Shown piece by piece: positions 38,681 through 49,500 of a stretch of 64,000 bases of DNA (its first letter is position 1; each line of letters opens with the position of its first letter). The stretch is from Atrichornis clamosus (taxonomy: Eukaryota; Chordata; Aves; Passeriformes; Menuridae), in the NCBI GenBank assembly GCA_013400975.1, contig WBMZ01008684.1:1-64000 (forward strand). Reading direction: 5' to 3'. The notes under the pieces are model-generated. The model ran no database searches, was not told the DNA's origin, and saw nothing but the letters and a program-made list of their open reading frames with translations. Made by a program: the position numbers and the translations under genes.

Positions 38681-38997
38681 TAGAACCATAGAATATGCTG
38701 AGTTGGAAGGGACTCATCAGGATTATTGAGTCCAACTCCCGGCCCTGCACAGATCACCCCACGAGTCACACCGTGTGCCTGAGAGCATTGTCCAAATGCT
38801 TTTTGAACTGACAGGTTTCATGCTGTGACCACTTCCCTGAAGAGTTTGGTTTGGTTGTTTTCNTATTGAGTCCCCGGCCCTGCACAGATCACCCCACGAG
38901 TCACACCGTGTGCCTGAGAGCATTGTCCAAATGCTTTTTGAACTGACAGGTTTCATGCTGTGACCACTTCCCTGAAGAGTTTGGTTTGGTTGTTTTC
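38681..38997 (-). mobile_element. CR1 LINE 3' end, minus strand, artificially lengthened
   Basis: The plus strand reads as the reverse complement of the 22631-type CR1: ATAGAACCATAGAATATGCT, GAGTTGGAAGGGACTCATCA, GAGTCCAACTCCCGGCCCTG, GTGCCTGAGAGCATTGTCCA, AACTGACAGG, and TGACCACTTCCCTGAAGAG, then recognisable CR1 stops at a TTTGG-rich run. The segment 38724-38862 is repeated at 38864-38997 directly after an N at 38863, so the element is shown twice. Without the repeat the CR1 would be about 180 bp. Its frame also carries the interrupted minus-strand open frame that crosses the N. Confidence 0.93.
38724..38997. repeat. Direct duplication flanking a single N (probable assembly overlap)
   Basis: Copy 1 is 38724-38862 (139 bp) and copy 2 is 38864-38997 (134 bp). 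By eye they are identical except that copy 2 lacks five bases (AACTC) after its first ten bases. Exactly one N, at 38863, separates them. This is the pattern produced when two contig ends that overlap are joined with a placeholder N instead of being merged. A real tandem duplication is possible but less likely, because the junction coincides with the only ambiguous base in the window. Confidence 0.9.
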
Positions 38998-40171
38998 TTT
39001 GTTTGTTTTTAAAAAGCATGTATTAGTCATTGCCTCTGAGGTGTCCTTTCCAGAGACTTAAATTTTGGACTATGACAGTCAGTTTTGTTTATCTGTAGGT
39101 AACAGTGTGTTGTGGCTGCTTTGTGGAAATTTTACTCTATGGTTACTATTCCTTGAGCATTTGTACCAGGGACAAAGGCAAAAAGCTACACATCTCCAAC
39201 ATTTCTGACACAAGAATTTTGGAGTCCAGCAGTTCAAGGCCATTTAAAGAATGCAATAGAGAGAACGGTGATGCCTTTTGTTACCACTACTAGATCATTA
39301 AAGTTGAAGAGAGGAAAATACGAGAGAAAACACAGGCAGGGAGGATCCTACCTCTGCAGACAATAACTTGACTGGGAGACACTGTAAGGTCAGTGAGAAG
39401 ACAAGTCACCAAGTTTGAAGGTGGAAAATAGGTCTTCGCTGCCATTTTCTTCATCACGGAGGTAATGGGAGACTTGGAGGTATTTTACCATCCTCTGTTA
39501 GCAGAGAGTGGATTAAAATAGAAGTGCATCAGATAGATGGATCCTTAAGGGCTTTTTGGGACTGTGTGTGTGCTGACTGCCTGTGGCAATGTTTGCCTGC
39601 TCCCAGTGAGTTGTTTGTGGAGACTTTAAACCAGGTGTAACATTAGACCATGCGATCAGATAGCATCTTTCCCTTCCTAAGGTGCACTGGAATCTGATGA
39701 AACTCTGTGGATTTGGAGCACTCTTGTAATAGCAAATGATGATAAATTAGTTTAAAGACAATCCTCAAACAGGACTAGGATTTCAGTGAACTACCACAGA
39801 AACAGAAATAACTCATCTGCAATTTCCTTTGGCTGCATGATGCACAATGGAGAAGTTACAAATGGTGTTATTTACCACAAGGCTATTTTTAAGTGCACCT
39901 ACTGAGCCTGCTATGTAAAATTTATAGCTGGATAGTACTACTTAGTGACTGACGCTTGCAGGTGCCCTGTAGGAGGCCTATTTTATATTGTGGATTTTTA
40001 ATCTAGAAGAAAAATTATTTTAAGAATGAGGAAAGTGTGCCTCACGTGTCTTCTCTTCCTATTTTTACTCTTACTAAGATGGACTTTGCCAGGACAAAAA
40101 TATTAAGACTTACCCACAGTATAAATTTTGAGCCAACCAGCAAATAAATCATTACTTGAGGAGAAGCTATT

Positions 40172-40194
40172 TGTGTGTGTGTGTGTGAGTGTGT
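40172..40194. repeat. (TG)n microsatellite
   Basis: About eleven TG units with one A interruption. It could be polymorphic in length. Confidence 0.92.
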
Positions 40195-41312
40195 TTTGTT
40201 TTTCAAGAAAAAGCCAACATGCTTGCACGCAAATATGTGACACCATATTCATGCAGACAGCTTTCAGGACGCAGAAAGAACAAGCAGAAGTCACTGAATC
40301 AGATGTTTGAGGCAGACTTTTGCAGACATGCACAGCGTTGGGTCTGCACGGCAGCTCTCCCATCCCCACAGCAGAGGCTGCTGCAGAACCTGGGCTGTGG
40401 CTCTCGAGTCAGACTGTCCTGCTGAAGTGTCTGGAACAGGGCCTTTTCTAGGGCATGTGATGTCTTACAGAAAAAGCCTTATTTTGGCACACACGTGTCT
40501 TCACACATGTATGTGCATGCATATACTGCATGGATGCAGTTCTAGTGTACTTCGTTTAAAGATGTTTCATTTGACGAAAGAAATGCAGGGAACAGTAAGA
40601 CATTAAATGCTTAGCAGGAGAGAAGAGATAAAAAAACCCAAACCAAACTGCTTGGTAATAAATATTTTCTGGAATAGTCCTGATTACCTGAAGGTAATGG
40701 ATTTGATTTTAAATACTATAACTCTCAAAAGTGCAACTTCATTGTGTAGTATCCGTCTGCCTTTTACTTTTTCCAAAAGGAAAAGCCAATTCTTTTCATT
40801 TTTAATTTTTTTTTTTTTTATTTTCTTGCTGATTAATAAATACATCATGGTAGAGGACATAGGAATCACTGGAACTTCTATCCATTGATCGAGGGTGTAA
40901 GCTGACTACCCCAGTAACAACGTGCAAATGTCAGGTTTGTAGGAACTTGTCATTTCAGTGCATCCTTATCTGTAAAGGCTGGAATTATTACTAGGCCTAT
41001 TTCTGTACCTTCTATAACTGGGTTGGAATAGTTGTCACTGAGGCTTTAATAGACTCACACATCAGACAAGCAGAAAGAAGAGAAGAGTGGCAAAAGCTTT
41101 TCAATACTTCATCAAAATTTTATTTCTTTCCTTTTAATAAAATCTAGTTGGAGAAATATATTTATAGGACTTCTAGTGTATTTATGAATTCTGAAATATA
41201 AGGGGAAAAGTCCCCCACGCTTGCATAGCTCTAAACCAAAACATTGCTCTTTAGACTCTTTTTTCCTTCCTCTGTTTTGGGTAACATCTTACTGAATGAA
41301 TAACAAACTGTG

Positions 41313-41873
41313 CTAACTCCCACAGTCTGTCACTCTGTACTGCAGCCTCTTCTGTGCCATGCTGGGTTGAGCCTGTACTTTTGGCTTTTCCGAAATGCAC
41401 TTTGCACTTTTGAGTGGAGTTGCTGATCCTTCTCTGGTATTTGCGTTGGCTTTGCGGGGCAGCTTGCCCTGATCCGCGCTGTCGGAACACATCGGGGTGT
41501 GCCTATCAGAATACCTGCTGCACTGTTTTGTCAGGTCTGTCTGGATTGTTCTGCTTTGCTCTTGTCTCATCCTCCCTCTTGGCTGCCAGGAGCGCAGGAG
41601 GACGGTGTGTTGACAGAGGTCTCCATCTGACATTTCCAGGTGCCCTGTCAGGCAAAGAGAGCCGCTCTTTCTTCTGCTTCCCACGCCTGCCTGCTTGCTG
41701 ACTGCCAGCACGGGCCCCAGTCTGGTGGAGGTGTGCTCAACTGTTTCCGCTGAAACACACATACAAGATGTTAGGGGTGCATGTGAAGCAGTGAATATCT
41801 TTGGTATTGTTGTCCCAGCCCTTAATTCTGCACAGCATGAGCACTCTGCAGGCTCGTTCCTCCTCTCATCCAT
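41313..41873 (-). other. Longest open frame in the window (186 codons), unassigned
   Basis: The minus strand is open for 186 codons from an ATG at 41873 to a stop at 41313. It lies in a GC-richer patch where stop codons are rarer, and the opposite strand also carries a 95-codon frame. The translation is cysteine-, serine- and arginine-rich without a signal peptide, membrane segment or recognisable domain. No splice sites or polyadenylation context make it look like a gene. It is most likely chance; an lncRNA or a lineage-specific gene cannot be excluded from sequence alone. Confidence 0.15.
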
Positions 41874-43194
41874 CTTTCTGATTAACCAAAGGCTGCAGTG
41901 GTGCTGCTGAGCGCTACTCTTCCGATGAGTTAAGATCTACCAATATATAACCCTAAGTCATCTTGAAGAAGTCAGCATGTAAATGTAGAATAAATTATAA
42001 ATTTTCTTTTAAAAATACTTCCTCATGGAAAACTTGCCAGTGCTGTCTTCTGAATGAGGGATTGGTTTACATTCACCACGTCAACAAGAAATGATGAAGA
42101 ATGAAGCACTTTGGGGATAACTAAACAGTCATGATGTTAGTTAACAGTTTGTATTTTGGTCACTGAGAAAAACAAAAATAAGCAAGTGTATGGTTTGGAT
42201 TTTTTCCCTACTTTATGCTCACACTTTTAAAAGTTAGTGAAATAGTTCATTATTTGACTGCCCAGGATTTCAGAAAATGGTTTTCATTCAAAATGTTTAC
42301 TTTCTTTGAAATTTTGATTGTTACAATTACATGCTTGCTTATAATAAGTTCCAAAAGGCCCAAACTGCTTTCTAGAAATAAAATCTGCACTTGAGCTTTG
42401 TAAAGAAATGAAGATGTCAGTCTGAGAGTCTTACCAGGGTCTCTACAGTTCTGATCTTGCCCTTTCTCAAATAAGTTGGGTTGGGAAAAATTAATTATAG
42501 AATAAGGCAGGCTGAAGGAGCACAGCTGCTTTCAGCAAGAATATTTGTGCTATTTTTTGGAGTGGTTTTTTGATTGTTATTTTTTTGAAATCATTTTTTA
42601 AGTGCTTCATAATGAAATATACATGCTTCATTTTATTAGAACTGAAATTCTGTCACATGCTTCTGGAGGGAAAGACTGCCAGGCGTGACTGAGCTGTTGA
42701 ATCTTCCTCAGTGTTGGTCCATTTCTGTTTTACAGATTTAATTGATTCCAGATTCCCTCTGCACACTGAATACAAATGTATTGTTTGGTTAAAATTCTGG
42801 AATACAAATCAGACATAGGTCCCACTGACTATATGGGAAATCATTCCCAAGAGCTGTAGGACTGAACAAGCTGAACCTGCTGTTCTTCAGGGAAGCAAAA
42901 GCAGTATTATTGGCTTTCACATCAGAACTGCTTAGAAAAATGTTATCAATCTCTCAGCTAAGCTGCAGCAGCTCTTCAGGTTTTCATTCCAGTTTTACTT
43001 CCTTTGCAGTTGCACAAAAATCCCCATGGGTGAAGTAGGGTAAAGCTGTGAAAACTGAGATCAAGCCGTTTTAGGGTTTTCTCCATATTTCCCAAATCCT
43101 TCACATAGCCATCCCTTATTTTCCTTTATCATTCAGTTTTGGGTTGCCTCATCCCAAGGAAGCCAGGCTGGAGCTAGGGAAGTGTATCTGGCAA

Positions 43195-43340
43195 GCCAAG
43201 CAGCTTACATGGCTCGTGGGAAGGCGCAGCAGTGGACTGTCCTGAGGGCTGCTCCGAGCTGTCCTGGCACGGACGGCAGCGAGCTCGGAACCTGTCACAC
43301 CGTGGGAGGTTCTCCTGGCTGAGCTGGCAGGCGCAGGGCA
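43195..43340. other. Small CpG-rich patch
   Basis: About nine CpG sites lie within roughly 130 bp, including the run CACGGACGGCAGCGAGCTCG. The surroundings are AT-rich and CpG-poor. Too short for a standard CpG island; the role is unknown. Confidence 0.4.
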
Positions 43341-45859
43341 GTCAAAATGTGTAATGCTCTTGAATGCAAAGTCACAACTGAGATACCTCATGTCTTGATC
43401 TGGAAAGTAAAAGGGACTTTTATGCAAGCAAAAAGGTCGTATCCTGGCTTATTCCTTTCTGCAAGTCTGCAGAAATGAAATAAATGAACAAAAGGCAGTT
43501 GAATTCAATGGGAATTGCTGAGAACAATCCAATGGACATCTTTGCTCATGCCAAATACAGTTACAGTTTCTCACTACAGATTTCCCTAAAATTTGGCAAA
43601 AATATGACAATAACTTAGGATATATCAGAGTAGCATTAACTATACTCTGATAGCAAAATCACTAAAGCCTCATTAAAATTCTTATGTAAAACTTTTAAAC
43701 TGTTCATAACTACTTGCTTAAATAAGAGCACAAGCTTGTCATTTAGATGATCACTGAAAGAAATGTCTTTTAAATGCAGTACAGAGCAAGTACCTGAAAT
43801 GGATTCCTCAGTCAGAGTAGCTCTGCTAAGGTACACTCTTATGTTGTGAACAAAGGTGTTGTAGTAAATAAAGTAATTTGAGAATCTTGATTTTGATGCT
43901 GTGGTAGTTGAGAGGATGCAAAATGGATGGTTTTTTTAAATTTCTATGTGCTTTAAGATTCAGTAATTTCCCTGAAGAATGAATTCAGTGTCAGGACTAA
44001 TGCTGCATTTAATATATGTGAGAAGAGGATGAGAAGAGCTGCTGCTGCTTTTGGTGCCCTCACTTTCCGAGGGTTTCTGTAGGTTATTTGTGTAATGCAG
44101 GGAGAGCTTCAGCTTGGCTGTATAAATTCACTTGTGGCTGAGAGAAGGGAAGAGTTAGCTGGGGTCACGTTGTCACAGTAAAACCTTTGCTGAAAGAGCC
44201 AGGTCTAAAAGAAAGATGCTTACAAGGTCTCATGTCTAGGAGAAGAGGAAGCTGGAAGCAAAAGTGCTTCTCTAGCTCTAGGGTAGCTTGCTGCTACAGA
44301 GCTTCCATGCCAAATTCAGGTTTTCAGGAGAGTGCACTTCACAGACTTACTGCCATGTGTCATATTGAACAGAAACAAGTAACCAGGTCCCCTAAGGTAA
44401 GAGGGAAATTGAAGGATTAACCGGTAATGGGACTTCTTCCCCCTCTCCAATTAAATAAATGACTTTTATTGCAGAATGGAACTCTGACTGTATCTAAGCA
44501 ATTCTGATAATTGGCTCCAGTCTACACCTGGCTCGGACAATTGAATTTAAGCAAATTTCTGTGAAATTAAATTTTAAGAAGTCCCCAAATTCCTCTGAAA
44601 TTTGGAACAGCTTGCTCTCCCCTTTTTGGAAGAGGGGAAGGAGCATAAAGATTTTAATGTTATCGGGAATGTATGGTTTGGGAAATAAAGGGTGTAATCT
44701 TTTCCCTAAAAAAACCCAACTGCTTGAAATCAGTGAAATGAGAGGAGAAAAAATTTTAAAAAAAGAAAAGGAATGTTGGGAAGAGTCCAAATCCACAAAC
44801 CCCACAGACATTCCACATCAGCAAAATGCTTTTGTTTTTGATGATGTTCTAAATTGTGATTGGGGGTAGACATGGCAGATTTTCCACATAAATGCAGATG
44901 ACGGCTGCATGATAAAAAGTAAATGTGTAAATGGTGATGTTGTTGAGAGAGGGTGATAAGGGTCTAGGATAGCGCCAGGTGACCAAAAAGAAATATTTTA
45001 AATGAGTAGGTAATTGATGGGTTGCACTCCTTAGCCCTATGTTTGTGTTATAGACAAAAGTAAGAAGCTAGTGGCTCTTACACGTATTGCACAGAGGTTG
45101 TGACCCAGCACCTGTGTGTGTGCCTAACTTACACAAACACAAGTGGTGTTCACCTAATAGGATTTTTCACATGCTTCAAGGTGTTGACACTCTACAGTGT
45201 TAAAAACAGACACTCCATTTTCACTCAAATAGGTAATAAGGCAAATAGCACTGGGGAGAAACCAGCTATGTGTGTGTGTACCCCCATGAAATTCAGTGCA
45301 AGGACAAGGCTCAGGTACAAGACACAGTCTGCACCATGTAGTTGTATGTGCACCTGTGCACATGTAGATGTTGTTTGGCAGAGAAACAGGAAAACACATT
45401 CTCTATTTTGACAGATTCAAGCTGTAAAGTTCTGATCTGTTAGATAAAATTACCTGTAAAATGGGATCTCACTAGCTTTTTGTCATTAAGGAACACTGTT
45501 ACGTTAACATCAAATATCAAATCAATCACATTTTATTTATAATCTAGTTAATTTTGGCTTGTAGCTTAGTAGCTATATTCTCCAAATAGTAATTATGACT
45601 TAAAATGTTAACTGACAAAAGTAATTGTAGAAAAAATAATTTTAAGAGTTTATGGGGGTTTTGAGGTTATTTTCTTTTGAGGGGTAGAAAAAAATTTGGT
45701 GACTTCTAAATTCTTCAGTGAGAGCATACCAGAAGTTTCTGCTAAAATAATTTAGAATGAGTAACAGAGTTACTTTGTCATTATGGTAATTACTAAGAAT
45801 ATAAAAATTGTATCTCTCTTACTTAGAAATAAAATAAGGAGAGGGTTGCCTGGGAACTT

Positions 45860-46205
45860 GAGAACTCATCGAGCTGCTCTCTGTTATCTGGATCAACTAT
45901 ACCTACATACTTCCTGGCAGATGTTTATCTGACTCTTTCTTAAAGATTTGCAGTAATGGAAATTCCATAGTCTTTGCAGCCAGGCACTCAGTTCTGGTGC
46001 CTCTCTTACACCAGGAGTGGGTTTTTTTCCAGCTCACTAACCTGAATTTGCATTACTGCAGTTCAAGGTCACTTTGTAGACGAGGAGAAGAGATTCTTTT
46101 ATTTGTAGCAACAACTTCCATATATTTATTTAAAGAGTTACTATTATCCATCCAAGTCTTCTGTAAGTTAAACATTATTCATTCTTTACTTAGCATTTAT
46201 CCCAG
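45860..46205 (-). mobile_element. Ancient CR1/L3-like LINE relic, minus strand
   Basis: Read on the plus strand, this stretch aligns by memory, in order, with the reverse complement of old amniote CR1/L3-type 3' regions: CTGACTCTTTCTTAAAGATT, TGCAGTAATGGAAATTCCAT, a GTTCTGGTGCCTCTC block (usual GTTCCAGTGCTT), CTGAATTTGCATTACTGCAG (usual CTAAATCTCCCTTGCTGCAA), the GACGAGGAGAAGA block, TTATCCATCCAAGTCTTCTG and AAGTTAAACATTATTCATTC. The similarity is patchy but collinear over about 340 bp. It is far more diverged than the other CR1 copies, so the insertion is probably very old. The reading frame is lost. Confidence 0.7.
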
Positions 46206-48227
46206 GATTATACTGAAATCTAGAATCTGTAGTCTAGGGGATATAACTGCACTTACTGTGAGATTGATTTTGAGTACTTTAATTATAGCTCTTAATTATA
46301 CCTGCTTATTCCAGCAGATACCTGTGATGCCACCAATGATTGTCATGCCAGAATGGGAAGAACAGAAGTGTGTAGAATATCAAGAGCTTTTAACCTTTTG
46401 GTTGGTGGTTGTGATTGAACTATTTTATTAACGTGACATTTCTGTTCTACTCTGTACTACTACTCTGTTGTATTGTTATGACAAGTTTTTTGTATAATAT
46501 TGAAACAAAGTAGAGATTGTAATATCCAAATTTATATTAATTGTATTAATTATATTATATTGACTTGGGCAATTTTGTTATAGAGGCAGCGCGAGATATG
46601 GGAAATTATTTTTTTAAGTGTAGAATTATAAGGAACCTGTAAGGAGGTTGAAGGGGATTCAATTAAAAGATTGCAGCAAACTTTACAATTCATTTGTAAT
46701 GACTTTCAAGTACTAGGCAGACTTTTCCAGCTCTTACTGATCTTGATTTCATTTCTTTTAGTAATGTTGCAATTCTAAAAGCCAGAAAATTTCATTTTTC
46801 TTTTTTTTGTAAATGCAGAGGAAATTGCAGCTTGAAGTTAGATATGCTGAATTATTTTGAATGCCTCAAATTTGCATTTGTGTTTGGCTGCTTGATTGGT
46901 TTTGTTTTCTTTTTGTTTTCATCTGGGAATAAAAGCAGAATGATCCTAAAAAAATACATGTTATTAAAATGAGGCACCACAAATAGAGTATAAGATGGAA
47001 GCAGAAAGATCTCCAACAATGCTGTTTTGCAGAGTATCCAGGGAAGTGTTTTCACAATGGAGACTGGATCAGCTTGAAAATTCATTTATATAAACAAACC
47101 AAACGAAAAGAGTGACTGAAAAAAACAGTCCAAAGCTTGTTCCAAATGGGAAATGTGTGTGCAAACACATTTTTAATGTGCCAAATGCAGGGCTATGGAT
47201 AGCTATGATCAGAACTAAAGAGAGGGGGGAAGGGGGAAGGGCTGCCCATGCCACCCCACAGTGTGCCCTGAGCCAGGACCTGCAGCACATCGTGGTCAGC
47301 CAAAGCCATCCTTGCTGCCCAGCCAACACCTGGAACAACAGCTGGGTATAGACCACACATTAGTACCTCTGATTATTGTTTAGATTTCTGCAAATCACTC
47401 CGTTTGAAGCAGTCTTTTGCTAGGTGTGAGGTGGGTTTCTGTTAATTTGGTTCTAAAAGAGCGGTACAGCCACAAGCAGCTCTGCTGTGTTTTCCTGACT
47501 TTGAGGTCAGCGTGTTGGAGTGTGCTGAAATACAGTGCTGAGTTGCTCATCAGTGAGGGCTGATAACTTCTTTCACACTGTCTCTGTGCTCTTATTCTTA
47601 ATGTTTTATTTGAAAACTTTTTTCTTCCTTCTACTTCCTTTCCCCTGAAGGCATAGGCCACAGAAAACATCTACTTTGACTTCTGGTCTATGCAAGCTTT
47701 TGAAAACCTCATGAGCTTCACAGCTGTGTTATTCAGCTGCCTTTTATCTAATTCACTGTCATTTTGTGATATCTCAGTGACCATCACTGTTTGCAAACCT
47801 ATTTTTCTCTTTTCTGTGGGGGTGGCAGATTCTTCACATGAAGACCTGGACGCAAAGTCATTCTCACACCAACAGGAACTTGGGGATCATTAGTTTAGGG
47901 TGGGAGTGGGGATGAACATAACTTTGTACAGGTATCGGATGTTGTGGATCATAGAGAAAGGAAACCCATTGATCTGAATGCTGCTAAGTGGCTGCTGGAC
48001 GTGTTCTTGAGATGCAGGAAACCAATTGATCCCTGAACTCAATAGGTCAGCAATCCATTATTGTAGGTCAGAGGGACAACCTTCCTTTTAGATATGTGAT
48101 TCTTTCACCCAGTGCACTGGAATGTTGTTTCATGGTGAATTGGAAAATGATAATTCCGAATAATCATGTCCTTTCAATCTTTTCTGTTTGTGGCCATTAT
48201 CCTGGGGTTCCTTGCTATTTATGTTGC

Positions 48228-48274
48228 CACACACACAAACACACACACATATATATAGACACACATATATATAT
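48228..48274. repeat. Compound (CA)n/(TA)n microsatellite
   Basis: Interrupted CA units pass into TA units twice, giving a CA-TA-CA-TA mosaic. It is likely length-variable. Confidence 0.92.
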
Positions 48275-48643
48275 GAATGTATGTAGTAACCCAAATTACA
48301 ATTTTATTTCCACTAAAATAAAAGTATCTGCAAATATTAATCATAAATTTGCTAAATTAATAATAAACTTATTTTGAGCAATATGAAATTAAAGATGGAA
48401 TTTCTCTGATCAAATGTATTCAGCTAAAATACATCCTAGAAGTGTTTGCATATTCTCACAGAATATGAATAGAACTTGTGAACTAAATATATGTATCCAC
48501 AATGGAGATTTTAGGGTTGGATTGCTTTGGGGATATTTTGGATGTAATAGTAATAGTGAGTCTAAGAAAAAAGGGATGCCAGATCTAGCAAACAATCACC
48601 GATGAATTCTTGGTGCAATCGTTTTCTTGTGTAGAAGTGTGTG

Positions 48644-48725
48644 TTTATATATATTTATATTTTTATATATATATACATATCTGTGTATGCATTTTCATGT
48701 GTGAATATATATTTTTATATACATC
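48644..48725. repeat. (TA)n-rich low-complexity tract
   Basis: Imperfect TA and TTTATA units are interrupted by a CATATCTGTGTATGC segment. About 400 bp from the compound microsatellite at 48228. Confidence 0.85.
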
Positions 48726-49484
48726 TAAAAAAATCTGATGCAATTGTGTTTTTATAATTAAGCTTAGACCTAATAGCACAAAAAAGCATGAGCCTGTAAG
48801 TAAGTACAAGGGTAAAACAAAACATTGACCTAACCACCAGCAGAGCTGTTGCCTAGTTTCTGAATTTTAAATTTATACCCCGAGCTAATGTGGTTGTGGA
48901 ACACTTTAAATTGAGTTTTGTGGCAAAAATAATTTCCTCTTTGAAAACAAGACATTGCTAGCAGAAATTCAAGTTGCCATTATTAAATTAATGCAATTCC
49001 TAAAAAGTAATTAAAAATCTAAGTTTCAGTTATTGAATTAATGCAATTTTAGTGAATTAATTAAAGTTAAAGCAGAAAATTACTGTTTTGGCATTGTATC
49101 AAGCTATAGTTTTAGACGGTATTATCCTAAACATGTGAATAACCAACAGATACTTAAATGAAGCACACGCCGATAAATTAAGAGACTTTCACAAGTAGAA
49201 TTTTGTCATGGTGACTAATTAAAGAAATCCATAGCACACAGTCAGGAAAATATAACCATGGAAGTTAAAACCAACAACAAACCCCCCTTGGTATTGCAAT
49301 GAATGTAGAAATTACTGGTGCCATCTACTGTTGGCAAAGCAGAGGTGACAGAAAGATGTAAGTGGTGGAAATGAGCATGAGAAAAGAGAGGTCAAATAAT
49401 TCCACTTCTTAATATCAAACTGAAGAAAAATGTGATAGGAAAGTCAGATTAATTTATGATGTTTCTGAGTTCTTACCAAGGGGG

Positions 49485-49500
49485 AAAAAAAAAAAAAAAA
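49485..49500. repeat. A16 homopolymer
   Basis: Five G bases are followed by sixteen A bases. Simple sequence. Confidence 0.88.

Larger units (their letters stand above)
38998..45859. other. Unique non-coding DNA with GC-richer patches
   Basis: No gene is supported. A (TG)n microsatellite lies at 40172-40194. GC-richer patches lie at about 41400-41900 and 43195-43340. A T-run lies near 40808-40820. Around 40950-41020 a short stretch resembles a mammal-type MIR end only weakly and is not called. Open frames at 45100-45411 on both strands have no domain. Confidence 0.55.

Noticed and set aside
38723..39019. 98-codon minus-strand frame with two identical halves, resembling a tandem-repeat protein
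   Set aside because: It translates the duplicated CR1 segment across the N at 38863; the repeat is a probable assembly artefact in a transposon tail.
40950..41020. MIR-like end (CTTATCTGTAAAGGCTGGAA followed by a TTATTACTAGGCC block)
   Set aside because: Similarity is short and includes gaps; the tRNA-derived head and the core are not recognisable, so it could be chance.
45448..45470. Short MIR-like string CCTGTAAAATGGGATCTCAC
   Set aside because: Too short and isolated to call.
45997..46431. 144-codon plus-strand frame
   Set aside because: Much of it overlaps the antisense of the ancient CR1/L3-like relic, so it is not a host gene.
40172..48725. TG, CA and TA runs as part of a regulatory array
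   Set aside because: They are ordinary microsatellites spaced kilobases apart with no shared motif.
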